A stretch of DNA of 64,000 bases, taken from contig JAQWRV010000006.1 in the NCBI GenBank assembly GCA_029243545.1, positions 62,001 through 126,000 on the forward strand, written 5' to 3'. Below the pieces are notes generated by a model. The model ran no database searches and was not told the DNA's origin. It worked only from the letters and a program-made list of their open reading frames with translations. Positions 35,548 through 43,699 of the stretch are shown in pieces (position 1 is the stretch's first letter; each line of letters starts with the position of its first letter). A program made the translations under genes and the position numbers. The stretch is from Rhodospirillaceae bacterium. GTDB lineage: Bacteria > Pseudomonadota > Alphaproteobacteria > Rhodospirillales > Rhodospirillaceae.

Positions 35548-35819
35548 CCCAGTCGATTACGGACCGCCTTTTGTTGCCATTGGTGGCGGCCCTGGCAGAC
35601 GTTCAATTCACAGCACTCTCAGCAGATATTCTTGACACTTTGCTGTGGCGGAAGATCCCCGAGCCCAAAGATATTTTTTACCTTGTAGGTGCGCGCGTGT
35701 TTGCCAAGCACTTAAGCGCGCTGGGCTTCGGTCATCTGGTTGACCCGGAACGCACTCCTATTTTCAAAATGGTTATGTATAGTCACGGCGACAGTCGATA
35801 TCACGCCGTAGAGGTCTAG
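35544..35819 (+). CDS. Uncharacterised 91-residue protein in the hydroxy-acid operon
   Basis: Its ATG overlaps the stop of the reductase (ATGA), strong support for a real gene. The product is soluble with no signal peptide: ITDRLLLPLVAALADVQFTA, LLWRKIPEPKDIFYLVGARV and a C-terminal YSHGDSRYHAVEV. I do not recognise it. GalE-like follows after seven bases. Confidence 0.77.
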   Translation: MTQSITDRLLLPLVAALADVQFTALSADILDTLLWRKIPEPKDIFYLVGARVFAKHLSALGFGHLVDPERTPIFKMVMYSHGDSRYHAVEV

Positions 35820-35826
35820 ATTTTAT

Positions 35827-36801
35827 ATGTCTAATGTTTTGGTAACGGGTGGCGCTGGCTACGTCGGGGGTCATATTTGCAAGGCGCTTTCAGGAGCCGG
35901 GCATACACCAGTTGTGTTTGACAATTTTTGTCGCGGGCATCGTGAGTTTGTACGCTGGGGTCCTCTGGTCGAGGCGAACATATCCGACAAAAGTGCCTTG
36001 ATCGCCGCCATGGCGGACCACAACATCGAAGCTGTCATTCATTGTGCAGCATTGGCGTATGTGGCCGAATCTCAAGAACGTCCGATGGATTACTATGAAA
36101 CCAATGTGATAGGCAGCGTGAACGTTCTTGAAGCGATGCGCGAAAGCGGTGTTCCCTGTCTCGTATTTTCAAGTACCTGTGCGGTTTATGGAATTCCCGC
36201 CTCTGTGCCCGTAGATGAGGCGGCCGAATACGCACCCATTTCGCCATACGGCCGGACTAAGTGGATAGTCGAAACCATGATGACGGAATGTGCGCGGGCT
36301 TACGGTATGAAGTGTATCTCCCTGCGGTACTTCAATGCCGCTGGGGCGGATCCCGATGGTGAAATTGGCGAGTGGCATGACCCGGAGACACACCTGATCC
36401 CGATCGTCTTAAATGCTGCCGCTGACTCGACGTTCTTACTTTCAATAAATGGCACTGACTATGAGACACCTGATGGCACTGCCATTCGGGACTACATTCA
36501 TGTCACTGATTTAGCAGATGCTCACGTACGCGCATTTGAGTTTGCAAAAACATCGAGTGGTCATAACGTCTTTAATCTTGGAACCGGCCATGGCGCATCT
36601 GTACGAGACGTAATAGGCGCGGTTGAAAACGTAACAGACCGAAAAGTGAACTTTGTTAAGGCTGCGCGGCGTGAATGTGATCCGGATTGCCTGGTCGCCA
36701 ATGCTCAAAAGGCGGAAGATGTCCTCGGCTGGAAGCCACAGTATCCCGACATTGAAACCATCGTTGCCCATGCCTGGGCGTATTTTTCTCGCCAAAAATA
36801 G
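35827..36801 (+). CDS. galE: UDP-glucose 4-epimerase
   Basis: 324 residues of the extended short-chain dehydrogenase type. VLVTGGAGYVGGHI is the NAD-binding motif; SSTCAVYG and Y141-GRTK145 give the catalytic Ser-Tyr-x3-Lys set; SLRYFNAAGADPDGEIGEWH is diagnostic of bacterial GalE. It interconverts UDP-glucose and UDP-galactose for surface polysaccharide. It is the last gene of the 33164-36801 operon, seven bases after the preceding stop; why it follows hydroxy-acid enzymes is unclear. Confidence 0.95.
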   Translation: MSNVLVTGGAGYVGGHICKALSGAGHTPVVFDNFCRGHREFVRWGPLVEANISDKSALIAAMADHNIEAVIHCAALAYVAESQERPMDYYETNVIGSVNVLEAMRESGVPCLVFSSTCAVYGIPASVPVDEAAEYAPISPYGRTKWIVETMMTECARAYGMKCISLRYFNAAGADPDGEIGEWHDPETHLIPIVLNAAADSTFLLSINGTDYETPDGTAIRDYIHVTDLADAHVRAFEFAKTSSGHNVFNLGTGHGASVRDVIGAVENVTDRKVNFVKAARRECDPDCLVANAQKAEDVLGWKPQYPDIETIVAHAWAYFSRQK

Positions 36802-36811
36802 CCCCGGTTTT

Positions 36812-37327
36812 TTAGCCTTGAGCGGCTAGTTCTTCTATCAAAATATCCTTGCCAGAGCGCTCGGGCTGATACCGCAGGAGCGAATCTATTGGATCCCGAT
36901 CAAGGCCTTGAAGTGCAGTCCAATCGCAACCCTGCGTATCGAGGTTGAGCCAGTCTAGGCGTGTCAAACTGAGTGAGTCCAAGGCCTCGCTTAAAGTGAC
37001 AGCTTCGAACGAGATTTCTTTTTGAATTTCGAAAAGATGGGCAAATAGGTAGTGCTGCAAGACCTTATCATTTGGCTTCAGCATACTTGAGCATGCCGGC
37101 GCCGCTTTGAGATAGAATGGCATGGTTGTGTTTGCTTCCGGCCCTTTGACAATCTTGTTGATGACGCTATGGCGTTTGAATTGACTGCCGAGTTCCGGAT
37201 TCATATCCCGTGTATCAGGGCCTAATCCAATAAAATGGCTTGATGCTGCAAGTAAACCCCATAGTGGATGGTCCGATCCAGAAGCTCCTGCATCCACGAG
37301 AACAGGCACTGCTCCCGCGCGTTCCAA
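36812..37327 (-). pseudogene. FkbM-family methyltransferase fragment
   Basis: About 150 residues match the N-terminal two-thirds of an FkbM methyltransferase: VLVDAGASGSDHPLWGLL (motif I), FIGLGPDTRDMNP, then AVTLSEALDSLSLTRLDWLN and LDTQGCDWTALQGL. The C terminus then changes to an unrelated-looking LLRYQPERSGKDILI tail and stops, where relatives have another 80 or more residues. A TTG is the only start codon at the 5' end, right after a TAG. It is probably a remnant; a shortened functional enzyme cannot be excluded. Confidence 0.6.
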
Positions 37328-37443
37328 GAATCCCTAAATAACGGTCGGATCAATATTTGACATAAGGGTTGATTAGCATAGTGACTGCATACAGAAAGAC
37401 TGCGCGAAGTATGAGCTGCCAGCCAATAACGCTTCCACACATA

Positions 37444-37482
37444 AAAAACCGGCGGCCCTTAAAGAGTCGCCGGTTTTAAAGA
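37444..37482 (-). terminator. Rho-independent terminator after peroxiredoxin
   Basis: On the minus strand AAACCGGCG and CGCCGGTTT form a nine-pair stem around an AC-rich loop, followed by TTTTTAT. It sits 18 bases past the stop of the peroxiredoxin gene. Confidence 0.82.
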
Positions 37483-37499
37483 GTCGCCAAAGTGGCTAA

Positions 37500-37976
37500 T
37501 TAGATCGAACAGGTTTTCTCAGCGCTGGTGAGGTCGTAACCCCCTTCATCCACATTAACTTGCTCGGCTACGCCATCATTAACGATTAAAGAAAAACGTT
37601 TACCGCGGGTGCCCAAACCGAATCCCGAAGCATCCAACTCCAGACCAAGTTTAGCCGTATAATCTCCGCTGCCATCAGCCAGCATCACAATCTTTTCGCC
37701 GACGCCACGATCCTTACCCCATGCATCCATGACGAAGGCGTCATTGACGGCCATGCAGGCGATGGTATCAAAACCTTTCGCTTTAATAGCGTCATAGTTT
37801 TTTAGATAGCTAGGCAAATGCTCATTTGAGCATGTGGGCGTAAAAGCGCCAGGCACCGAAAAGAGGGCTACTTTTTTGCCAGAAAATAAATCGGCGGTGG
37901 TCACCTCCTTGACCCCGTCTGCCGTCATGACCTTGAAGTTGCCTTCGGGCATTGTATCGCCATTGCTGATCGTCAT
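37500..37976 (-). CDS. Peroxiredoxin (Prx5 type)
   Basis: 158 residues from the ATG at 37976 (GAAGGAAA upstream; the frame continues to 38090). KKVALFSVPGAFTPTCSNEH holds the peroxidatic Cys in the PGAFTPTCS motif of the 1-Cys/atypical 2-Cys Prx5 family; CMAVNDAFVMDAWGKDRGV and the C-terminal TSAEKTC follow, the last Cys being a candidate resolving residue. It reduces peroxides with glutathione/glutaredoxin or thioredoxin. It is monocistronic and ends at a strong terminator. Confidence 0.95.
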   Translation of the reverse strand: MTISNGDTMPEGNFKVMTADGVKEVTTADLFSGKKVALFSVPGAFTPTCSNEHLPSYLKNYDAIKAKGFDTIACMAVNDAFVMDAWGKDRGVGEKIVMLADGSGDYTAKLGLELDASGFGLGTRGKRFSLIVNDGVAEQVNVDEGGYDLTSAEKTCSI

Positions 37977-38115
37977 TGTGTGCGTTTCCTTCTCTTTGAT
38001 TGGCCCATTGGTGAAGTGCGCGGTTCGTGCTCGTGCGTTACGCCCATAACCTAAGCACCTGGAATGGAATTTCCAATTCCCGATTTGCAAAGAATCCCAA
38101 CAAATTTAAGATTTG

Positions 38116-38466
38116 CTAATTCTTATAGGTCTCGTGCAGCACGTAAATGCCATCGTCGACTTCCTCGAAGTAGTCAGGAATGTCGGGATGCATCACTGGA
38201 TCACCGCTTTCATCTTCGAGCAAGTTCTGCTGTGAGACATAGGCCACATAATGAGACGATTCGTTCTCGGCAAAGACATGATAAAACGGCTGATCCTTGC
38301 GGGGTCTGGCGTTCTCAGGGATAGATTTCCACCATTCGTCTGTATTGCTGAACTCAGGGTCGACATCGAAAATAACGCCGCGGAACGGGAAAAGGCGGTG
38401 GCGGACCACCTGTCCAATCCGGAACCTGGCTTCATCCGACTGACTGACGGACCATTGCGTCGACAT
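38116..38466 (-). CDS. hspQ: Heat shock protein HspQ / hemimethylated-DNA-binding YccV family
   Basis: About 116 residues: ARFRIGQVVRHRLFPFRGVI, then DPEFSNTDEWWKSI, DQPFYHVFAENESSHYVAYV, SQQNLLED and the DYFEEVDDGIYV tail, which is the full YccV/HspQ domain. In enterobacteria HspQ binds ClpXP-type proteases and is specificity-enhancing; in alphaproteobacteria it is a common single gene. I prefer the second Met because AAAGGA is properly spaced to it. Confidence 0.92.
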   Translation of the reverse strand: MSTQWSVSQSDEARFRIGQVVRHRLFPFRGVIFDVDPEFSNTDEWWKSIPENARPRKDQPFYHVFAENESSHYVAYVSQQNLLEDESGDPVMHPDIPDYFEEVDDGIYVLHETYKN

Positions 38467-38614
38467 TTTCATTCCTTTCTAGGCCGGATCCCTGTTCCGA
38501 CCCCCTATTTTAGCAAGTGTAGCGACCCTCTGCATATGGCTATCAGGTGCGGCCTTTTCCAGTGGGGCGGAAGCTCGTAAACTATTTTTAGCACTATGAA
38601 AATAGAGAGACTCC

Positions 38615-39709
38615 ATGCCTGATTCCCTAAGCAACGACCTTGATGTCCTAGAAGTGGTGGAAAGCCGCGATTTTCGCTCGTATCACGCTTTCTTGAGATC
38701 GTGCCGTAATTTTATGGATGGGCCGCTGATCCAGCAGATGGGCGAGAACTATGAAAAAGCTGTGGGCGACGGTCAGGCGCCGGCCACATTTGAAGAGGCC
38801 TATCCGGTTGTGGATGATCTTTTGGAGTTTCAGCTGTACTCCTGGTCCTTTCGCAATTTCCAGCGTTTTAAATATCACCGCCCAGATTTCGGTATTTTCG
38901 ATACTGTAAATCTAGGTCGCTCAAACATCATCGCAGAGTTGGATGCTGCTGCTGACGCCGCTGGAGATGACCTGCGCCTAAACGATGATCTGCAGCTGCC
39001 GGATTATTATACGGCAGCAGATTTTCATCAGCATACTGGAGGTGTCTATTCCGATCCGCTGGACGGTGTTTCCTATGAGTTTGGCCGCCGCACGACCAAC
39101 CCTGCACATATGGATCCCAATCTAATTTACCGGCTCTCGTACGGTCAGTTTCCTGATCGTGCCTACGATAAGGTGTTGGATTGGGGCACGGCGCACGGGG
39201 CAGGTCTCATAGAGTGGCAGAAATTGCATCCAGAGTCAGAATGCCATGGCGTGGATTTGTCCGCACCATGTCTCAAGCTCGCAAATAAGCGGGCAAGAGA
39301 ACACGGATACAGATTTAAATTATCACAACAAGATCTTGAGCATCTTGACTATGAGGACGACACCTTTGATCTCGCCTTCCATCTATTCATGTTTCACGAA
39401 ATACCGCCCGTGAATTTAAAGAATGCATTGGCGGAAGTGTACCGCGTGCTTAAGCCAGGCGGGATTTTCGCCGGGCCCGAATTTGGTCAAGGTGGTGAGA
39501 GCCCGATGCTTGAAGCCGTACAAATGTCACATGCCTGGACTAACAATGAAACGTATGCTGCAGCTTGGTTTAACTTTGACATGGAGAAGGCAGCTCGAGA
39601 TGTTGGCTTTCGCAGCGTTACAATTGAGCCATTCAAGCCTTTCCATTCAGACTCTTCCAAGCGAGGCGGTGGTGTCTCGATCTGGCGTTTTTACGTGCTT
39701 GAGAAGTAG
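38615..39709 (+). CDS. Class I SAM-dependent methyltransferase (family M1, copy 3, no signal)
   Basis: 364 residues, related along the whole length to the Tat methyltransferases but starting MPDSLSNDLDVLE without a leader. The shared block is LQLPDYYTAADFHQHTGGVY; motif I is VLDWGTAHGAG, followed by GVDLSAPCLKLANKRAREHG and YRVLKPGGIF. It is therefore the cytosolic version of the family, with an intact SAM core. A 118-residue gene follows after five bases and is likely co-transcribed. Confidence 0.92.
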   Translation: MPDSLSNDLDVLEVVESRDFRSYHAFLRSCRNFMDGPLIQQMGENYEKAVGDGQAPATFEEAYPVVDDLLEFQLYSWSFRNFQRFKYHRPDFGIFDTVNLGRSNIIAELDAAADAAGDDLRLNDDLQLPDYYTAADFHQHTGGVYSDPLDGVSYEFGRRTTNPAHMDPNLIYRLSYGQFPDRAYDKVLDWGTAHGAGLIEWQKLHPESECHGVDLSAPCLKLANKRAREHGYRFKLSQQDLEHLDYEDDTFDLAFHLFMFHEIPPVNLKNALAEVYRVLKPGGIFAGPEFGQGGESPMLEAVQMSHAWTNNETYAAAWFNFDMEKAARDVGFRSVTIEPFKPFHSDSSKRGGGVSIWRFYVLEK

Positions 39710-39714
39710 TCGCC

Positions 39715-40071
39715 ATGAGTTCTGAGCCGAGATACAAGGCCGTCAAAACAGGGCCAGTTACTGGGGACGAACCCACTTGGCTGCATGACCTCCCTGTCGA
39801 CAATCTAGTCGGAGCAATCACGGCATTATCAGGAGAGGTCTACATTCTGCGCGAGCGCTTGCGCGCAATGGAACGGGAGTTGGTGCGCAGGGATGTCCTT
39901 AACAATACGTCTATAGAGAATCACGAGCCCACAGAATCAGAACAGGACGACGACCAAATGGATCTCGATACCTTCGTCAACCGGATATGGACGGAAATTG
40001 CACGTGATCGTAAACCTGTAGCGAACGTGAATCCCAACGCGGTCGATTATTTCAATCAACCCGACGAATAA
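39715..40071 (+). CDS. Uncharacterised 118-residue protein with a coiled-coil segment
   Basis: Five bases after the methyltransferase stop, so almost certainly in its operon. The sequence has a heptad-rich middle (VGAITALSGEVYILRERLRA, MERELVRRDV), an acidic Glu/Asp-rich linker (EPTESEQDDDQMD) and a short C-terminal helix. It has no signal peptide and no domain I recognise. By analogy with 7823-8227 it is the second small gene attached to an M1 methyltransferase, but the two small proteins are not alike. Confidence 0.8.
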   Translation: MSSEPRYKAVKTGPVTGDEPTWLHDLPVDNLVGAITALSGEVYILRERLRAMERELVRRDVLNNTSIENHEPTESEQDDDQMDLDTFVNRIWTEIARDRKPVANVNPNAVDYFNQPDE

Positions 40072-40085
40072 ACTTAACGGTTTTG

Positions 40086-41453
40086 CTACGCTTTTTCGGC
40101 CCAAGCCTCTGCTTCTTCTGCTGCTGCTTTGTAGTGCTTCAAGCCCCACGCAATGAGCAGGATCGCTGGAACACCCACTATGAACGGCACGAGTGCCATA
40201 GAATATTTTAGGTAAGACGGGTCACCCAGCAGATCTGTTATAATTCCAATTGAGGGTGGGCCTAACATGAGTCCAACCATATTAATGATCAGCCAATAAA
40301 TTGCCGTTGCTTGGGCGCGCACTTGATTGGGTGCTATGTGCACACAGGCAGCAGCCCCGCATGCTGATGCCATCGCTCCGCCCAAAATTGATGGGATGTA
40401 GAATACCATGGCTATGTTGCCGCTCGGCATCAGGGGGTAGAGGATATTGGTTACAACGGTCAGGATCACGCCGTAATACATGGCCCGCATGGGGCCGTCT
40501 TTTATACCCTTGTTGGTGAAAAAATCTGCGATCCAACCTCCGCCATTTGCACCCAGTGGTCCAAATATCAGTGCAGCCAGGCCGAGGGTCACGCCAATCG
40601 TACCAATGTTCCAATCCCAGGTGCGTTCAAAAAGTGCGGCGTTCCAAAACCCTGTATATCCAACAAGCGTTACAACAGACATCCCGAAGAATAGGCTTAG
40701 GTATGCTTTCTTGCGTTGAAAAAGAAAGATCATGCTGTCTTTAAATGGCAACTCATTGGATGAATTGCCCGCACCCTTCTTTACGGCAAGTAGGCCGCGT
40801 CGAATGGGTTCCTTTACGGTAAACATAAGGAGCGCAAGAATCAGCCCGGGCAAGCCGACAATGAGAAAAGCCGTTTGCCATGCAGCCAACTCGCCATAAA
40901 TTGGCAACATAAAAGGCGGCATGGTGAGAAGCACCGCAATAAGCGGACCGCCAACGAAGTACGCAACGCCACCGCCAAGTGAAATGCCGGTCATATAGAG
41001 ACTGACAGCGCGGGCCCGCTGTTTTTGAGGGAAATAGTCTGCAATCAGTGAAAGCGCGCTCGGGGTCAGCACAGCTTCACCTGCGCCAACGCCGATCCGG
41101 GCGACAAACAATTGCCCAAAGTTGCGTGACAACCCACAAGCAGCCGTCATGAAGCACCACACCGTAATCCCAACGCCGACTATTGTACGCCGGCTCTTGC
41201 GGTCAGCCAGCCAGCCGATGGGAATTCCCAGTGAGACATAAAAGAACGCAAAAGCCGGGCCCATTAGAAGGCCGATTCGAAAGTCCGTTAATCCGAAATC
41301 TGCTTTGATAGGCTCGATCAGCAGACTCATGATCTGCCGGTCTACGAAAGACAGAATATATGCGAGGAGAAGGAGTGTGGTGACATACCACGCGTATTTG
41401 GAATTTGGATACGGAGGTTCGGCTTTTTGCTCCGATTCTACGGCTTTGACCAT
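40086..41453 (-). CDS. MFS transporter, spinster-type (Spns), copy 2
   Basis: 455 residues from the ATG at 41453 (AAGGGTGATG upstream). About 12 helices. VTTLLLLAYILSFVDRQIMS and PIGWLADRKSRRTIVGVGIT carry the Spns-type motifs, including the Asp-Arg in helix 1. It is tandem with the paralogue 41523-42890, which is upstream on the same strand and 69 bases away. The two share PPYP near the N terminus and a KxYKxxxxEAExWAE C terminus, suggesting a tandem duplication. Confidence 0.93.
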   Translation of the reverse strand: MVKAVESEQKAEPPYPNSKYAWYVTTLLLLAYILSFVDRQIMSLLIEPIKADFGLTDFRIGLLMGPAFAFFYVSLGIPIGWLADRKSRRTIVGVGITVWCFMTAACGLSRNFGQLFVARIGVGAGEAVLTPSALSLIADYFPQKQRARAVSLYMTGISLGGGVAYFVGGPLIAVLLTMPPFMLPIYGELAAWQTAFLIVGLPGLILALLMFTVKEPIRRGLLAVKKGAGNSSNELPFKDSMIFLFQRKKAYLSLFFGMSVVTLVGYTGFWNAALFERTWDWNIGTIGVTLGLAALIFGPLGANGGGWIADFFTNKGIKDGPMRAMYYGVILTVVTNILYPLMPSGNIAMVFYIPSILGGAMASACGAAACVHIAPNQVRAQATAIYWLIINMVGLMLGPPSIGIITDLLGDPSYLKYSMALVPFIVGVPAILLIAWGLKHYKAAAEEAEAWAEKA

Positions 41454-41522
41454 AACATCACCCTTGACCGTGCAGTATGCAGGGCAGTGTTCACTGGCTA
41501 GCGACACCGTACAAGGCAGAAG

Positions 41523-42890
41523 TTATGCCGCTGGTGTTTCTGCCCAACCCTCTGCCTCAACGACACTCTTTTTGTAGTGTTTAAGATTGATGATCAAAAG
41601 CCATATGAACGTGCCAATGACACCGCTGACCAGCGAAAGTGCGTAACGGATATCAGCAGGGCCATCCAAGACGAGTTCAGACACGAGTGCCACTGAAGTG
41701 GGGCCAATCAACAGGCCAAGAATGCTTATTACAAACCAATACACGGCCGAAACCTGTCCGCGCATCTGATTGGGTGTGATCATCATTAGTGCTGTGGGTC
41801 CGCACGCGGTCGGCATTCCAGCTCCAATGGCGTGAGGGACGATAAATAGCAGGGCAAGCCAAGGCGTAGGCATTAAGGGCAAGAGAACGCCTGCGATGAT
41901 AAGTATAGCTGTGCCGTACAAAACAGCACGCATGTGCCCATCTTTTATACCTCGTTTGTACAAGGTATCGCCTATCCATCCGCCAAGATTGACCCCGATG
42001 ATTCCGCCAACGCTGATTGCCAAGCCGTACCACAAGCTAATCTCAGCGATACTCCATCCCCACGTACGAATAAAAACGGTGGGGAGCCAAGCCAGATAAG
42101 CATTGCCAATAATGCTCATGATCGACAGGCCGAGGAAGTGCGTTCCGTAGGTCCGCCAACGGGCGACCATGAAAGACACCACCTCACCTATGGAGAGTTG
42201 GTCCGACTCCTTGTCATCTACAGCAATGAGGTCTCGGCGAAACGGTTCTTTGACGGTGAACATCAGTCCGGCAACGATGAGGCCAGGCAGGCCGACGACT
42301 AGAAAAACAATTTGCCAGCCGTAAATTTCACCAACCAATGGGATCGATAATGTCGCTGCACCTGAAATCGAGGCAATAACCTGCCCGCCGAGGACAAGTG
42401 CTAGGCCTGCACCAATGCCCAGGCCCATTGAGTAAACGCTAATCGCGCGGCCGCGCTTCTCTCGCGGAAAATAGTCACTCAGGAGAGATGCTGTGCAAGG
42501 CTGTAATGTTGCTTCGCCAACGCCAACGCCAATCCGAGCGACAAAAAGTTGCATGAATGTTTTGGCTAATCCACAAACAACAGTCATGACGCTCCATACT
42601 GCTACACCGATACCGATGATAGTGCGGCGGCTGCGGCGATCTGCAATGCGCCCAATTGGGAGGCCAAGGGTAACATAGAAAAAGGCGAACGCCGGGCCTA
42701 GCAGAAGGCTCATTTGAAAGTCATTAACCCCGATGTCGCGTTTAATGGGTTCTACCAGAAGGGACAAGATAGTGCGGTCTAAGAACGCGAACACGTAAGC
42801 AAGCATCAATACTGTGACGACGTACCAGGAATAAGCGGGGCTGGGATAAGGTGGCTCACCTGCTGTTGTTTGCATCGGCTGTTCAGACAT
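41523..42890 (-). CDS. MFS transporter, spinster-type (Spns), copy 1
   Basis: 455 residues with 12 predicted helices: VVTVLMLAYVFAFLDRTILS, PIGRIADRRSRRTIIGIGVA and the C-terminal LKHYKKSVVEAEGWAETPAA. It is a close tandem paralogue of the next gene. The 209 bases upstream hold no clear promoter that I can point to. Substrate unknown; repeated Spns genes in the window argue that importing hydrophobic or lipid-like compounds is important here. Confidence 0.93.
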   Translation of the reverse strand: MSEQPMQTTAGEPPYPSPAYSWYVVTVLMLAYVFAFLDRTILSLLVEPIKRDIGVNDFQMSLLLGPAFAFFYVTLGLPIGRIADRRSRRTIIGIGVAVWSVMTVVCGLAKTFMQLFVARIGVGVGEATLQPCTASLLSDYFPREKRGRAISVYSMGLGIGAGLALVLGGQVIASISGAATLSIPLVGEIYGWQIVFLVVGLPGLIVAGLMFTVKEPFRRDLIAVDDKESDQLSIGEVVSFMVARWRTYGTHFLGLSIMSIIGNAYLAWLPTVFIRTWGWSIAEISLWYGLAISVGGIIGVNLGGWIGDTLYKRGIKDGHMRAVLYGTAILIIAGVLLPLMPTPWLALLFIVPHAIGAGMPTACGPTALMMITPNQMRGQVSAVYWFVISILGLLIGPTSVALVSELVLDGPADIRYALSLVSGVIGTFIWLLIINLKHYKKSVVEAEGWAETPAA

Positions 42891-43099
42891 AAGTTTATCG
42901 GTCCTGGTGCGGAGCAGTCGTTTCGGGGGTTGTCGGAGAGAGCCTTAAGTCTCTGACAATACGATTAAAAGTGTGACAATCAGTCAATTAATGGCTTGGT
43001 TACACATAAAGTGAGCGCTGTTCATGGCGCGAGCAATTCCCATTAGGGTGCCAATGCGTAAATATTGGGACATAATCCTGAGTATTACGGACTAGATCT

Positions 43100-43423
43100 T
43101 TGCTGAACTTTAGCACAACACAAGTGAAGCTGTGGGCCCTGGCATTTGTCGCAGTCGGTTCTCTTGTTCTGGCCGCTATGGGTTCTTTAAAGTCATTGAT
43201 GACAGGCCCGGAATCGAGGGCACAATTTGTACAAACTACTCGACAAGCCTTAATCGAGGGCGGCTTTGCGAGGGTTCGAGAGCTTGTTGATGCTGGGGTT
43301 CTTCCGGCGGTGATGGTTGGATTAGTGGGGGCAGGTCTGGGCGTGTCGCTCTCCACTCCGCAAGACGACGGTCAAACCTCCGCACCTTTGCTGCCCAAAG
43401 GTCGGGGTGATCTTTACTATTAA
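43100..43423 (+). CDS. Possible small two-helix membrane protein (overlaps an antisense frame)
   Basis: A TTG-initiated 107-codon frame with two hydrophobic helices (VKLWALAFVAVGSLVLAAMG and VLPAVMVGLVGAGLGVSL). No ribosome-binding site is visible. A 64-codon frame on the other strand covers its second half and has a very good ribosome-binding site, so at most one of the two is likely to be real. I cannot decide from sequence alone. Confidence 0.35.
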   Translation: MLNFSTTQVKLWALAFVAVGSLVLAAMGSLKSLMTGPESRAQFVQTTRQALIEGGFARVRELVDAGVLPAVMVGLVGAGLGVSLSTPQDDGQTSAPLLPKGRGDLYY

Positions 43424-43430
43424 TAGGCAT
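43236..43430 (-). CDS. Possible 64-residue soluble protein
   Basis: AAGGGAG stands ahead of the ATG at 43430. The product is MPINSKDHPDLWAAK followed by a basic segment (RRFDRRLAEWRATRPD) and a Pro-rich tail. I do not recognise it. It overlaps antisense to a possible membrane protein at 43100-43423. Confidence 0.4.
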   Translation of the reverse strand: MPINSKDHPDLWAAKVRRFDRRLAEWRATRPDLPPLIQPSPPEEPQHQQALEPSQSRPRLRLVE

Positions 43431-43539
43431 GGCTTTTCTCCCTTTTAGCTGTATGCCGCAATTAGGATTAAATCGCAGTGGCTCTATGCCACGGGTTAAG
43501 TATAGCAACTCTTAATAAGATATTCTATCCGTTTTTACG

Positions 43540-43698
43540 ATGAAAACGGTGGGATTTGGAGCAGGCCTCAGATTGTCTGTGGTTGCGGGTATCGTGAAGG
43601 AATGGGGAGGTTCAATTGACGTTGAAAGCCGCCCGGGCAGAACCGTGTTTACGGTTCATGTCCCCCGGTCAGTGGCTAGGCGGCAAGCTGCAGAATAG
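43540..43698 (+). pseudogene. C-terminal remnant of a sensor histidine kinase (HATPase)
   Basis: 52 codons read FGAGLRLSVVAGIVKEWGGS, IDVESRPGRTVFTVHVP and a short tail, the G2 box and last beta-strand of a histidine-kinase ATPase domain. Relatives have G-x-GLGLS; here GAGLRLS is already altered. Nothing upstream restores the rest of the kinase, so this is a 5'-truncated remnant. Its TAG ends one base before the stop of the convergent methyltransferase. Confidence 0.72.
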
Positions 43699-43699
43699 T

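Noticed and set aside
36812-37327. FkbM fragment as an intact short methyltransferase
   Set aside because: The C-terminal third of the fold is missing and replaced by unrelated sequence, and the only start is a TTG abutting a stop.
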